Shown in pieces: positions 7,134-15,532 of a DNA stretch of 64,000 nucleotides. Source of the stretch: Chitinophaga japonensis. Lineage in GTDB: Bacteria > Bacteroidota > Bacteroidia > Chitinophagales > Chitinophagaceae. The position numbers and the translations under genes are program-made. The stretch is from NCBI RefSeq assembly GCF_007830125.1, contig NZ_VLLG01000003.1:1416247-1480246 (forward strand). Reading direction: 5' to 3'. The notes beneath the pieces were generated by a model that had not been told where the DNA came from, searched no databases, and saw nothing but the letters and a program-made list of their open reading frames with translations. How positions within the stretch are numbered: the first letter of the stretch is position 1; each line of letters opens with the position of its first letter.

Positions 7134-9689
7134 TTACATGCTCTGGCTGGGATCGCCCTGCATGTTCTGCATGTTCTCGCGTTCAGCCTTCATGTTCTTG
7201 CGTTTGAATATCTGTGAATCAAACTTGCCGAAGCGGTAAGAGAAGGTGAGGCGCAGTATGCGCGATTCCCGCTTGCGGATATAATCCTGTGTGAAGGCCG
7301 GCGCCACCTGGTTCAGCTCGTACTGCCGGGTGTTGAACACATCGGAAAGGCTGAGGGTGAGCGAGGCCGCTTTGTTCTTCAGGAAATCTTTTTTCAGTCC
7401 CAGGTCCACGCTGCTCATGCCTTTGATGGTGCCCTGGGCGGAAGCCGGTATCATCATAAAGCCACGGCCGCCGCCGCTGTTGTTATTGGGCAGCGCAATG
7501 GTAGGCGCCTGGTAGTTGCCGCTGACCTGCAGGGTGAAATTAGCCGGCAGCTTCAGCTCGGAATTGATCTTGGCATTCCAGCTAAAATCGCTGTTCTTAT
7601 AGGTTTCCTTGTCCTGCGTGGTGGTTATTTCCATGTGGTACAAGTTGGTATTAGCGGTAATGTCCCAGATGCCGAAGAGGGTTTTCTTCAGCGTCAGCTC
7701 CGCGCCGTAGGAGTTGTTGTGGTCTGCATTCACAAAGGTGGTGAGCAGCGTGTCTTTTCCCAGCGGCGTGCTGATGGTGGACAGCAGGTTGTTGGTGTTC
7801 CGGAAGTAGGCGGTGCCCAGGAAATTGCTGTTCTTCCAGTTCTTTACATAGGAGAACTCAACGCTGTTGGTATATTCCGGCTGCAGGTTGGGATTCCCTT
7901 CGCGCTGGTTCAGCGGGTCCGTATAGTCCCGGTAGGGGATCAACTGGAAAAAGTTGGGCCGGGTTACGCGGCGGGAATAGTTCAGTTGCAGCTCCTGGTC
8001 ATGCTCCAGCTTACGGGTAAGGTATACGCTGGGAAACAATCCCGGCCTGGCTTTGGTGGGCTTGAACGTTTTACTCTCGCTCGGTATCTCGCCGGAATAC
8101 ACGTATTGCTCCACGCGCAGGCCGCCCTGGTAGCCCCACTGGCCAAAGGTGCCGGCATAGTTTACATAACCGGCATAGATCTGTTCCTTGTATTTATAAT
8201 CGTTGGACAGCAGGTCGTTGAACACGTACTGGCCGGTAGCGGTATCCTGGTCAAACACATCGTAGATGCTGCTGTAGTTGCGCAGGGTGGTTTTCAGGCC
8301 CAGCTCCAGCTTGCCGTTCTTGCCGATGGGATCAGTATAGTCCGTCTGGATGGTGAGGAAAGTGGTTTTGCCATCGGAATGGTTGTTCTGCAGTATGGGC
8401 TGGCCCGTAGCGTTGCCCGCCGGGGTAAGCGGCTGGGTGCTGAAGCTGCCATTGCGGCTGTTGGTGCTGCGGTTGTAGCTGGCATCTGCCGTCCATTCCC
8501 TGTTGGGCTCTGCAAAGGTATGCTTGAAGCCCAGTTGGGTGGTATAGTTGCGGAAACCGAAGTTATTGTTGTTGATACGGCTGCTCAGGGAGTCGCCTTT
8601 GTTGAAGGTGCTGCGCAGGTCCTCGTAGTTCTTGAAGTTGCCATCCACGATGTTCTGGGAAATGGAGATGGTGTTCCGGTTGTCCAGGTAATAATCCAGC
8701 CCGATGCGGCCAAACTGGAAACGGGGAGTATTGCGGCTGTCGCTGTGCTGGTAGAGCGAGCTGGTATCGCCGTTGATAAAGTTGGTGCGGTCGGTAGTGC
8801 CGTCTCCCCAGTTGCGCATGGCGTTGATCATGTAGTTGGCGAACACGTTCACCTTGCCCTGGCGCACGTTGATATTGCCGCCGCCGTTATATTTATCGCC
8901 CGTGCCGGCGCCTGCCATGATCATACCGTTGATGCCGGCTTTCTTGTTCTTCTTCAGCACGATGTTGATGATGCCGGACATGCCTTCCGCATCGTACTTG
9001 GCGGAGGGGTTGGTGATCAGCTCCACGCTTTCGATGGCATCCGCCGGTATCTGGTCCAGGGTGAGGGTAGAGGGCTTGCCGTCCACGAATATATTGGGGG
9101 AGGCGTTGCGCACGGTCACGTTGCCGTCAATATCCACGTTTACGGCCGGCACGTTCTTCAGCACATCCTGGGCGGTACCGCCCACGCTCACCAGGTTGCG
9201 GTCTACGTTGAACACCTTTTTATCGATGCCCATGGTAAAGGCGCTTTTCTGGCCGGTGACCTCCACGGTGCCCAGCAGTTTGGCATCGGCGCGGAGGGGA
9301 ATGTTGCCCAGGTCCTGGTCAATGGATTTGGGGCTGATGGATACGCGCTTGTAGATGGTTTCATACCCCATGAACGTAATGCGCATATTGAAGGTGCCGA
9401 AGGGCAGCTTTTCCAGGCTGAACTCCCCGTTCTCCCTGGTGAGCATGCCATTTACCACGCTGGAGTCGCGGAGCTTCAGCAAAGCGATGGAAGCGTAGGG
9501 GACGGGTTTTTTGGTGGAGGCGTCCACCAGCTTGCCATACAGGTGGCCGATCTGCGGCAGGTTCTGGGGGCGCTGCCCGCCTGCGCCCTGCTTCCCCCCG
9601 GTGCCTGCTCCCGGGGCGGTGATGATCTGTGCAAACAAGGGGGCTTGCCCAAGCAGGACGGCAGCCACCATTAAATACCATTTGTTCAT
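7134..9689 (-). CDS. Outer-membrane beta-barrel receptor (TonB-dependent receptor-like, OMP_b-brl_3)
   Basis: An 851-residue protein: signal peptide MNKWYLMVAAVLLGQAPLFA, a Gly/Gln-rich spacer, a carboxypeptidase-regulatory-like domain (about 48-130, with ITFMGYETIYKR), a plug domain (about 150-250, with DVLKNVPAVNVDIDG and IFVDGKPSTL), then a barrel ending LTFSYRFGKFD. A Met/Asn/Gln-rich tail (EREN MQNMQGDPSQSM) follows the last strand. It should be in the outer membrane, and the ligand is unknown. The downstream neighbour at 4484-6970 has the same architecture. A -7 promoter element lies 33 bp upstream of the ATG. Confidence 0.88.
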   Translation of the reverse strand: MNKWYLMVAAVLLGQAPLFAQIITAPGAGTGGKQGAGGQRPQNLPQIGHLYGKLVDASTKKPVPYASIALLKLRDSSVVNGMLTRENGEFSLEKLPFGTFNMRITFMGYETIYKRVSISPKSIDQDLGNIPLRADAKLLGTVEVTGQKSAFTMGIDKKVFNVDRNLVSVGGTAQDVLKNVPAVNVDIDGNVTVRNASPNIFVDGKPSTLTLDQIPADAIESVELITNPSAKYDAEGMSGIINIVLKKNKKAGINGMIMAGAGTGDKYNGGGNINVRQGKVNVFANYMINAMRNWGDGTTDRTNFINGDTSSLYQHSDSRNTPRFQFGRIGLDYYLDNRNTISISQNIVDGNFKNYEDLRSTFNKGDSLSSRINNNNFGFRNYTTQLGFKHTFAEPNREWTADASYNRSTNSRNGSFSTQPLTPAGNATGQPILQNNHSDGKTTFLTIQTDYTDPIGKNGKLELGLKTTLRNYSSIYDVFDQDTATGQYVFNDLLSNDYKYKEQIYAGYVNYAGTFGQWGYQGGLRVEQYVYSGEIPSESKTFKPTKARPGLFPSVYLTRKLEHDQELQLNYSRRVTRPNFFQLIPYRDYTDPLNQREGNPNLQPEYTNSVEFSYVKNWKNSNFLGTAYFRNTNNLLSTISTPLGKDTLLTTFVNADHNNSYGAELTLKKTLFGIWDITANTNLYHMEITTTQDKETYKNSDFSWNAKINSELKLPANFTLQVSGNYQAPTIALPNNNSGGGRGFMMIPASAQGTIKGMSSVDLGLKKDFLKNKAASLTLSLSDVFNTRQYELNQVAPAFTQDYIRKRESRILRLTFSYRFGKFDSQIFKRKNMKAERENMQNMQGDPSQSM

Positions 9690-9991
9690 CGGTGTTTCTT
9701 CTATTGGTTGTCAACTGGTGGCAAAAATATCAGTCCCCTGTATAGGTTGCGGGCCATTATGACGAGTGGGTAAATTATGCCGTGGAAACCGGGAAAAAAC
9801 GCGGTAAAAGGTCTTAACACTAGTTAACAGTCAGGGAAGGGAAATTCCAAATTCCAAATTCCAAATCCCAAATTCCAAATCCCAAATTCCAAAAATACTG
9901 CCGGCTCATTAATGAACAGGTAACGTTGCTCAATTGCTGAGTCACGACCGCCACTTTGGGATTTGGTTTTTGGGATTTGGAATTTGGAATT
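9690..9991. other. Gene-free gap holding a word-repeat inverted repeat
   Basis: This gap separates a receptor gene from a DUF445 gene; both are on the minus strand. It holds the receptor promoter near 9722 and a long low-complexity inverted repeat (separate entry). No open frame with a recognisable protein is present; the short frames here are read from the repeat. Confidence 0.7.
9722..9729 (-). promoter_or_regulatory. -7 promoter element for the receptor gene
   Basis: TATTTTTG on the minus strand matches TAnnTTTG, 33 bp upstream of the ATG at 9689. Confidence 0.4.
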
Positions 9992-9993
9992 TT
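9841..9993. repeat. AAATTCC/AAATCCC word-repeat forming a long inverted repeat
   Basis: The left arm, 9841-9895, is a run of about seven units reading AAATTCC or AAATCCC. The right arm, about 9957-9993, carries the complementary words GGGATTTGG and GGAATTTGGAATTT. About 60 bp of unrelated sequence (with a GGTAACGTTGC stretch) lies between. The arm nearest 9992 abuts the stop codon of the DUF445 gene. It is not CRISPR: units are 7 bp with no spacers. A similar element lies at 58430-58568. Confidence 0.7.
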
Positions 9994-10588
9994 AAAACGG
10001 TTGCGTCATCAGCAGTTGTACCAGCCCTATCACGAAGCCCAGCACACCGCCCAGTATTTCCACGAAACGGAATTCCCTGGACATAATGCCCTGGAGGATC
10101 TGCTCCAACTTGTCGGAGGAAAAGCCGGCCACCTTTTCTGTAACGATGCGTTCCAGGTCCAGCTCGTCTTTAGTATTCTGGAGGTATTTGTCGATCATAA
10201 CGGGGAAGAGGCTGTCCAGTTCGGCCACCAGCACTTCCTTGATCTGCTTGATGGTGTTGTCGCCAATGAACATGGAGAGCACGGGCATGGCGTCCGGCAG
10301 TTTTTTGCGGAGAAAATGTTCCAGGTGGTCTTCCACCACGGGGATGATGCTTTTGATCTTCTGCGGGTCTGTGAGCTTCTGGCGGATATCTTCAAAAGAC
10401 AGCAGTTCATCGGCTACCAGCTTGCCCAGCTTTTCGGCAAACTGCCGCTGCCGTTTTGGAAAGATGCCCTGCAGGGTAATAAAGCCCAGCCTGCGGGGCT
10501 CCCGCGGGTGGAACAGCATCTTAATGGCGATCCAGTTGGTAAACCAGCCTATGAAGGCAGAAATGAACGGTATCAGGTATATCGTCAT
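9992..10588 (-). CDS. DUF445 family membrane protein
   Basis: A 198-residue protein with an N-terminal hydrophobic segment (MTIYLIPFISAFIGWFTNWI), the characteristic NWIAIKMLFHPREPRR block of DUF445 proteins, a charged helical middle, and a C-terminal membrane segment (about 175-195). Both ends are therefore probably membrane-anchored with the helical part in between. The biochemical role of the family is unknown. A TTG just upstream extends the frame by one codon; ATG at 10588 is preferred. Confidence 0.8.
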   Translation of the reverse strand: MTIYLIPFISAFIGWFTNWIAIKMLFHPREPRRLGFITLQGIFPKRQRQFAEKLGKLVADELLSFEDIRQKLTDPQKIKSIIPVVEDHLEHFLRKKLPDAMPVLSMFIGDNTIKQIKEVLVAELDSLFPVMIDKYLQNTKDELDLERIVTEKVAGFSSDKLEQILQGIMSREFRFVEILGGVLGFVIGLVQLLMTQPF

Positions 10589-10688
10589 CAATCATCATCT
10601 TTTAGAGAGGGCAAAGAAAGGGAAAAAAGTGCTTAGTAACTACTTGTTGAGGACCGGTGGCGGGTGTCAGCAACTTTTTTTGTTTACA

Positions 10689-10721
10689 TTTGGAAATTGC
10701 GCATGAATTACTTTATCTTTG
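10689..10721 (+). promoter_or_regulatory. Promoter of tRNA-His
   Basis: TTTG at 10689-10692 and TATCTTTG at 10714-10721, separated by 21 bp, match the Bacteroidota -33 TTTG and -7 TAnnTTTG elements. Transcription would begin roughly 20 bp before the tRNA. Confidence 0.65.
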
Positions 10722-10741
10722 CAGTCCTGAAAAATCGAGAT

Positions 10742-10819
10742 GGTGGCTATAGCTCAGTTGGTTAGAGCACCAGATTGTGGTTCTGGGGGTCGTGGGTTCG
10801 AGCCCCATTAGCCACCCCA
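10742..10819 (+). tRNA. tRNA-His (GTG)
   Basis: Complete cloverleaf: acceptor stem GTGGCTA/TAGCCAC, D-arm with AGCTCAGTTGGTTAGAGC, anticodon stem CCAGA/TCTGG around loop TTGTGGT (anticodon GTG), and T-arm GGGTTCGAGCCCC. The extra G at 10742 opposite C at 10816 is the G-1 identity base of tRNA-His, and CCA is encoded at 10817-10819. A promoter lies upstream and a strong terminator downstream, so this is a single-gene transcript. Confidence 0.96.
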
Positions 10820-10837
10820 CCGTAAAAATTTCATGGA

Positions 10838-10867
10838 AGGGCTTCTGTAAAAAGAGGCCCTTTTTTT
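10838..10867 (+). terminator. Rho-independent terminator after tRNA-His
   Basis: Stem AGGGCTTC/GAGGCCCT (10838-10845 with 10854-10861, one G-T pair) closes an 8-base loop and runs into seven T residues. Confidence 0.85.
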
Positions 10868-10918
10868 ATGCGCAATTCCCTATTTTGTACCTGCCCTGGC
10901 ATCACTTAATCTACGCTT

Positions 10919-13246
10919 ATGCATGAAACCCAACAAACCTTCCGGCGTCGCGCCCGGAAATGGCTGCAGCAAGCCCTCACTTTTATCACTCCTTCCCGGG
11001 CTACCCTGAAAGCTGCCGGCATCGGGATACTGATCGCTGCCTTGCTGTTCCTGGTCTTTACCATGGCGGATGGATTGCTGTTCAGGGGAGTGGGATTCGG
11101 GTATTACCTGCTTGCGCTGCTTAGCCGCGTCATTCCTGCTTTGCTGGCGGCCTGGCTGATCAGCCGGGCGGTGTTCCTGGCCGGCAAAACGCCTCCTTAT
11201 TTCAGGATGGGGGTGGCCTTTACCATTTTCTGCATCCTTTATTTCTTCCGGCTGCGGGCGGCCGGCTGGATATTGATCACGATGCTGATCCTGTTCCCGG
11301 CGCTGCTGCTGGGGGCATTGTCCTACTGGCGCAGGCACCGCGGGGAAAAATGGTCCCGGCCTCAAAAGGTCCTTACCCTGCTTGCGCTGTTCACCGGGCT
11401 GGCCGGCATTATCATTGGCCTGTACCTTTTCCGGTATCCCGGCAACCCGGTGGCGCCTACCCGGAACTATAAAATGACAGCCCCGCTGCCGCCGGCTATT
11501 GCGGCAGCCGATCCTTCCCGGCCGGGCAATTATAAAGTGTCCTTCCTTACCTATGGCTCGGGGAACGACAAGCGCCGGCCGCTATACAATAAAGCCGTGA
11601 AGATCAAAACCCCCACGGTGGATGCCTCCCTGCTGCTCAAATCCTGGAGCGGCATCTATGGTAAATTACGTACCTGGTACTTTGGTTTTGATGCTACCGA
11701 ACTACCCCTGAATGCGATGGTATGGTACCCGGAAAACCTGCAGGGGCCTGCGCCGCTGGTGCTGGTGGTACATGGCAACCACCTGGCGCAGGACTGGTCG
11801 GAGCGGGGGTATGATTACCTGGCGGAACTGCTGGCCAGCCGGGGATATATTGTAGCGTCTGTGGACGAGAACTTTATGAACACCAGCTTTACGGACATCA
11901 CCTCGGGAGGATTGAAAAATGAGAACGGCGTCCGGGGCTGGCTGATGCTGAAGCACCTGGAGCGCTGGCGGAAATGGAACCGGGAGCCGGGCAATCCTTT
12001 TTACCACCGGGTAGATATGGACCGCATTGCTTTAATGGGGCATTCCAGGGGAGGAGAGGCCATGTCCCATGCGGCCCTGTTCAATACCCTGCCCTGTCAC
12101 CCGGACAATGCCAGCGAGGCGTTCGATTTTAATTTCAATATCAAAGCCTACGTGGCCATCGCCCCGGTAGACGGGCAATACAAGCCCGCCGGCATATTGG
12201 CGCCGCTGAAGAACATCAACTATTTTGTGATACAGGGCACGCACGATATGGATATGAAGTCATACGGAGGCCTGAGCCCCTGGCACCGTATCCGGTATGA
12301 CGATGGCTATACGGGCTTTAAAGCGGGCTTGTATGTGCATCATGCTAACCACGGGCAATTCAACACCACCTGGGGAAAATATGATGGCAGCAGCCCTTAC
12401 GCCAACCTGTATAACATTACCAATGTAATGCCCGTCAAAGACCAGGAGCAGATCGCGAAAGTGTATATCAGCGCTTTCCTGGATATAAACCTGAAAGGTG
12501 ATACAGCCTACCGGCCTCTTTTCATGGATTACCGGTACGGGCGGCAATGGCTGCCGGAGCAGATCTATTTCAACCAGTTCGAGGATAGCCGGTCCACTTT
12601 CATTGCCCGCTATGAAGAAGACCTGGACCTGCGGACGGCTACCCTGCCGGGCGTATCCATTGCCGCCAGACACCTGAGCGTATGGCGGGAGGCCCGGCAC
12701 GACCTGATGTGGAAGGATCATATCAGCCGTGCTGCGTATATCGGGTGGAGCAGGGAAGGGGCGGACTCTTTGCCCGGACGGTATACTTTTATACTGCCCG
12801 ACAGCGCCCGCCTGCAACTGGCGGGCCGCTCGCTGGTGTTCAGCCTCGCGGAAAGTAAGGAAAGCGCCCGTCATGTCAGGAAAGGGAAGCAAGCGAAGGA
12901 TGAAAAGAAAGCTGAAAAGAAAGCTGAAAAGGAAGAAAAGGACGAGGCGATCGACTTTACCCTGGAATTAACGGACCGGCAGGGTCACCAGGTCCGCTTC
13001 CCGTTAAGCGCCTGTGCGCCATTACAACCGCAGATACAGAAAAAACTGGCAAAGTTCGCTTTCCTGAGTAAGGATGATGATGCGGAGTCGATCCCTGACT
13101 TTTTTTATTATAACCTGGATATGCTGCAAAAGCAGCACCCGGCTTTTTTGATGAACAGCCTCTATAGCATCGGCTTTATTTTTGACCGGACAGCATCGGG
13201 CGTGGTGATACTGGATGATGTTGGGCTGATGGAGCTGGGGCAATAA
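10919..13246 (+). CDS. Multi-pass membrane protein with C-terminal alpha/beta-hydrolase domain
   Basis: A 775-residue protein. About five membrane segments (near 31-50, 58-82, 97-112, 115-135 and 150-172) precede a large alpha/beta-hydrolase domain. The nucleophile elbow MGHSRGGE (Ser376) is preceded by LVVHGNHLAQDWSERGYDYL, which supplies the oxyanion region. The hydrolase part resembles chlorophyllase/dienelactone-hydrolase-like esterases and is probably on the outer face of the inner membrane. Near residues 655-680 there is a Lys/Glu-rich insert (repeated KKAEKKAEKEEKDE) between beta-sandwich-like segments. The substrate is unknown. ATG at 10919 gives a basic N-terminus ahead of the first membrane segment. 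Confidence 0.75.
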   Translation: MHETQQTFRRRARKWLQQALTFITPSRATLKAAGIGILIAALLFLVFTMADGLLFRGVGFGYYLLALLSRVIPALLAAWLISRAVFLAGKTPPYFRMGVAFTIFCILYFFRLRAAGWILITMLILFPALLLGALSYWRRHRGEKWSRPQKVLTLLALFTGLAGIIIGLYLFRYPGNPVAPTRNYKMTAPLPPAIAAADPSRPGNYKVSFLTYGSGNDKRRPLYNKAVKIKTPTVDASLLLKSWSGIYGKLRTWYFGFDATELPLNAMVWYPENLQGPAPLVLVVHGNHLAQDWSERGYDYLAELLASRGYIVASVDENFMNTSFTDITSGGLKNENGVRGWLMLKHLERWRKWNREPGNPFYHRVDMDRIALMGHSRGGEAMSHAALFNTLPCHPDNASEAFDFNFNIKAYVAIAPVDGQYKPAGILAPLKNINYFVIQGTHDMDMKSYGGLSPWHRIRYDDGYTGFKAGLYVHHANHGQFNTTWGKYDGSSPYANLYNITNVMPVKDQEQIAKVYISAFLDINLKGDTAYRPLFMDYRYGRQWLPEQIYFNQFEDSRSTFIARYEEDLDLRTATLPGVSIAARHLSVWREARHDLMWKDHISRAAYIGWSREGADSLPGRYTFILPDSARLQLAGRSLVFSLAESKESARHVRKGKQAKDEKKAEKKAEKEEKDEAIDFTLELTDRQGHQVRFPLSACAPLQPQIQKKLAKFAFLSKDDDAESIPDFFYYNLDMLQKQHPAFLMNSLYSIGFIFDRTASGVVILDDVGLMELGQ

Positions 13247-13327
13247 AGAAAACTGGTCGCTTAAAATTGCATCTTTTGGCAGTGTAACTTAAAAATGCCA
13301 TATTTATGCATAGAATACTGTAAAATA

Positions 13328-13531
13328 ATGAAAGCATTGCACATAAGGAAAAGAGGAGACCGGGTTTCGCTTCCGGAAAAGGAATTTAAAAAGTTATTGG
13401 CAAAAGCAGAAGAGCTGGATGATATTAAAGCTTATGACCGGGCTATGAAGAAAATCAATTCCGGTAAAGCAGAATTTGTGACGCTGGAAGAAGTACTGAA
13501 GGATATGCCTAAACCCAAATCAAAGCGCTGA
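13328..13531 (+). CDS. RelB/Phd-type antitoxin, candidate
   Basis: A 67-residue protein, taken from the ATG at 13328 (MKALHIRKRGDRVSLP). An upstream ATG at 13295 adds eleven residues that do not look conserved. The N-terminal half looks like a small DNA-binding fold and the C-terminal half is charged (EEVLKDMPKPKSKR), as in antitoxins that wrap around a RelE-family toxin. It ends four bases before the toxin start at 13536, the usual tight coupling. By family behaviour it would neutralise the toxin and repress its own promoter. Confidence 0.75.
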   Translation: MKALHIRKRGDRVSLPEKEFKKLLAKAEELDDIKAYDRAMKKINSGKAEFVTLEEVLKDMPKPKSKR

Positions 13532-13535
13532 TGAT

Positions 13536-13787
13536 ATGTATAATGTCATCCTTGAGAAAGGCGCACAGAAGAAATTGTACAAACTTCCTGCCAGAGAACG
13601 GGAGAAGATCACCGAAAAGATAAAAGCACTGGCGGGTGATCCCCGCCCGCCGGGCTGCAAGAAATTAATGGGAAGGGAAGGTTACCGTATCAGAGTAGGT
13701 AATTACCGGGTAATTTACAATATACACGACAATATTCTTACAATCTTAGTAATAGATATAGGCGACAGAAAGTCAATTTATGATTAA
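13536..13787 (+). CDS. RelE/ParE-family toxin
   Basis: An 83-residue protein with the RelE fold pattern: MYNVILEKGAQKKLYKLP, a KIKALAGDPRPPGCKKL turn, GYRIRVGNYRVIYNI in the central strands and DIGDRKSIYD at the end. Proteins with this Y.IRVG.YRVIY..... signature usually cleave mRNA on the ribosome or, in the ParE branch, poison gyrase. The sequence alone does not decide between them. The length and the position directly behind a small antitoxin gene support a type II toxin-antitoxin module. It converges with dcd 20 bp away. Confidence 0.88.
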   Translation: MYNVILEKGAQKKLYKLPAREREKITEKIKALAGDPRPPGCKKLMGREGYRIRVGNYRVIYNIHDNILTILVIDIGDRKSIYD

Positions 13788-13807
13788 CTGTTTGCCTGTA
13801 TCCCTCA

Positions 13808-14344
13808 CTAAAACTCATTCCGCCACATCATGCTTTCTACCGGCTTCACGGTACGGTTGTTATATTTGGCATTGCCTTTCTTATTGTAAAAGGTAGCCAC
13901 TTCGCCTTCCACCACAAAATAGATCAACTGCCCGATGGGCATGCCGGCGTATACACGTACCGGTTGGGCGCAGGAAATTTCCAGGGTCCAGGTGTTGCAG
14001 AAGCCCACGTCCCCTTTGCCGGCAGTAGCATGTATGTCTATACCCAGGCGGCCGGTGCTGCTTTTGCCTTCCAGGAAGGGCACATGGGCATGGGTCTCGG
14101 TATATTCTTCCGTCACGCCCAGGTACAGGGTGCCGGGTTGCAGTATGTAACCCTCCGCCGGTATCTCGAAATGCTCGATCTCATTATGCCGGCGGGCGTC
14201 CAGCACACGGTCCTTATAGGTAGCCAGGTGCCTGCCCAGGTGCACGTCATAGGAGTTGGTGCCCAGGTATTTCCGGTCAAAGGGCGAGATCACGATGGTC
14301 CCTTTTTCAATTTCTTCCAGGATGCGTGTATCAGACAGGATCAT
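13808..14344 (-). CDS. dcd: dCTP deaminase
   Basis: A 178-residue protein matching dCTP deaminase along its whole length. The active-site block FLEGKSSTGRLGIDIHATAG supplies the Ser/Arg that contact the nucleotide, and WTLEISC carries the catalytic glutamate. It deaminates dCTP to dUTP in the cytoplasm, feeding dTMP synthesis. The product could be dUMP in bifunctional members, but this cannot be read from sequence. ATG at 14344 begins MILSDTRILEEIEKG, the expected N-terminus. Confidence 0.95.
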   Translation of the reverse strand: MILSDTRILEEIEKGTIVISPFDRKYLGTNSYDVHLGRHLATYKDRVLDARRHNEIEHFEIPAEGYILQPGTLYLGVTEEYTETHAHVPFLEGKSSTGRLGIDIHATAGKGDVGFCNTWTLEISCAQPVRVYAGMPIGQLIYFVVEGEVATFYNKKGNAKYNNRTVKPVESMMWRNEF

Positions 14345-14352
14345 GTGTTAGT

Positions 14353-14360
14353 TAATTTTG
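14353..14360 (+). promoter_or_regulatory. -7 promoter element for the phosphopantetheinyl transferase
   Basis: TAATTTTG matches TAnnTTTG, 17 bp before the ATG at 14378, which predicts a leader of about a dozen bases. It lies in the 33-bp gap between divergent genes. Confidence 0.4.
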
Positions 14361-14377
14361 TATTAATTTGGCAAGAT

Positions 14378-15004
14378 ATGCCATTAATACGTACCATACA
14401 AATGGATCAGGGCACCAGGCTGGGAGTGTGGAAAATAGGTGAACAAGAGGGCTTTTTTCGTACCAGGGTCAATATATCCCCGGAAATACATCATCCCCAT
14501 AAGCGCCTGCAGCATTTTGCCGGCCGTTACCTCCTGCTGGAGCTGTTCCCGGATTTTCCCGTACCGGAAATACGTATCATGGACAGCCGAAAGCCGTACC
14601 TGCAATGCAACAGCTTTCACTTTTCCATTTCCCACTGCCAGGATTATGTGGCCGCCATTGTGAGCAAAACCAGGCCGGTAGGCATTGACATAGAGGCCAT
14701 ACAACCCAAGATAGAAAAGGTGTCCCACAAGTTCCTGGGCCCGGCGGAGCAGGCGTTTATAGATCCGCTGCAGGGCCTGGCGCATAAAACCGTGTGCTGG
14801 AGCGCCAAGGAAGCGGTCTACAAATGGTACGGGCTTGGAGGCGTTGATTTTAAGGAACATATGCAATTGGAGCCCTTCCTTTTTCACCCGGCCGGCTTTA
14901 TATCCTGTAATTTTAACAGGTTGGATACAATTGCACGGCTATATTTGCAATATTATGTGATGGAAAGCGAGGAAGGGATGGTGCTTGCCTGGACGGCGAA
15001 TTAG
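14378..15004 (+). CDS. 4'-phosphopantetheinyl transferase superfamily protein
   Basis: A 208-residue protein with both signature blocks of Sfp/AcpT-type transferases: VGIDIEAI (metal and CoA binding) and WSAKEAVYKWYG (catalytic Glu/Lys). It transfers the phosphopantetheine arm of CoA to a carrier protein. The substrate could be the fatty-acid ACP or a secondary-metabolite carrier; no such cluster is in view, so a housekeeping role is likelier. The frame is open far upstream, but that part runs antisense through dcd. ATG at 14378 (MPLIRTIQ) is the real start. Shikimate kinase follows 27 bp downstream. Confidence 0.88.
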   Translation: MPLIRTIQMDQGTRLGVWKIGEQEGFFRTRVNISPEIHHPHKRLQHFAGRYLLLELFPDFPVPEIRIMDSRKPYLQCNSFHFSISHCQDYVAAIVSKTRPVGIDIEAIQPKIEKVSHKFLGPAEQAFIDPLQGLAHKTVCWSAKEAVYKWYGLGGVDFKEHMQLEPFLFHPAGFISCNFNRLDTIARLYLQYYVMESEEGMVLAWTAN

Positions 15005-15031
15005 TTTGGAACCTGTAAAAAATCAGACAGC

Positions 15032-15532
15032 TTGAAGATATTTTTAATCGGTTTTATGGGCGCCGGCAAGACCTATTGGGGAAAACAGCTTGCCGAACAC
15101 TGGGAACTACCCTATTATGACCTGGATGAAGTGATCGTGGCGGAGGAAGCCATGGCGGTCAGCGACATTTTCGCGACCAAAGGGGAGGACTATTTCCGGG
15201 AAAAGGAAAGCGCCCTGCTGCGGGAACTGGGGAAAGAAGAGCGTTTCCTGATCTCCTGCGGGGGCGGTACGCCCTGTTTCCAGGATAACATGGACTTTAT
15301 GAACGAGAACGGCATCACCATCTGGCTGAACCCGTCCGTACCCGTCATGGTGGAGCGCCTGCAGCGCAAAAAGTACAAGCGCCCGCTGATACAGGACCTG
15401 CCGGACGAGGACCTGACCGCTTTCATAGAAAAGAAGCTGGCGGAGCGGCAGCCGTTCTACCAGCAGTCACAGCATATCATTGACTCGGATCATATCTCGT
15501 TGGAAACATTTGAAATCGTAAAGCATGCATAA
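15032..15532 (+). CDS. aroK: Shikimate kinase
   Basis: A 166-residue P-loop kinase with Walker A GFMGAGKT near residues 7-14, the DLDEVI shikimate/metal motif, ISCGGGTPCF and the RKKYKRPL lid. It phosphorylates shikimate at the 3-position in the chorismate pathway. The start must be the TTG at 15032: it directly begins the first beta strand (KIFLIGF), no ATG lies upstream in frame, and the next ATG would remove that strand. The end overlaps the DUF423 gene by 8 bp, so the two are co-transcribed. Confidence 0.93.
   Translation: MKIFLIGFMGAGKTYWGKQLAEHWELPYYDLDEVIVAEEAMAVSDIFATKGEDYFREKESALLRELGKEERFLISCGGGTPCFQDNMDFMNENGITIWLNPSVPVMVERLQRKKYKRPLIQDLPDEDLTAFIEKKLAERQPFYQQSQHIIDSDHISLETFEIVKHA

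Noticed and set aside
7635..9674. Long plus-strand open frame opposite the receptor gene (also 4493-5554)
   Set aside because: They are antisense shadows of the receptor genes, Gly/Val-rich and without motifs.
9841..9895. Possible CRISPR array
   Set aside because: The units are about 7 bp, contiguous and lack spacers; no cas genes are present in the window.
13964..14377. Extended N-terminus of the phosphopantetheinyl transferase
   Set aside because: It runs antisense through dcd and adds no conserved sequence.
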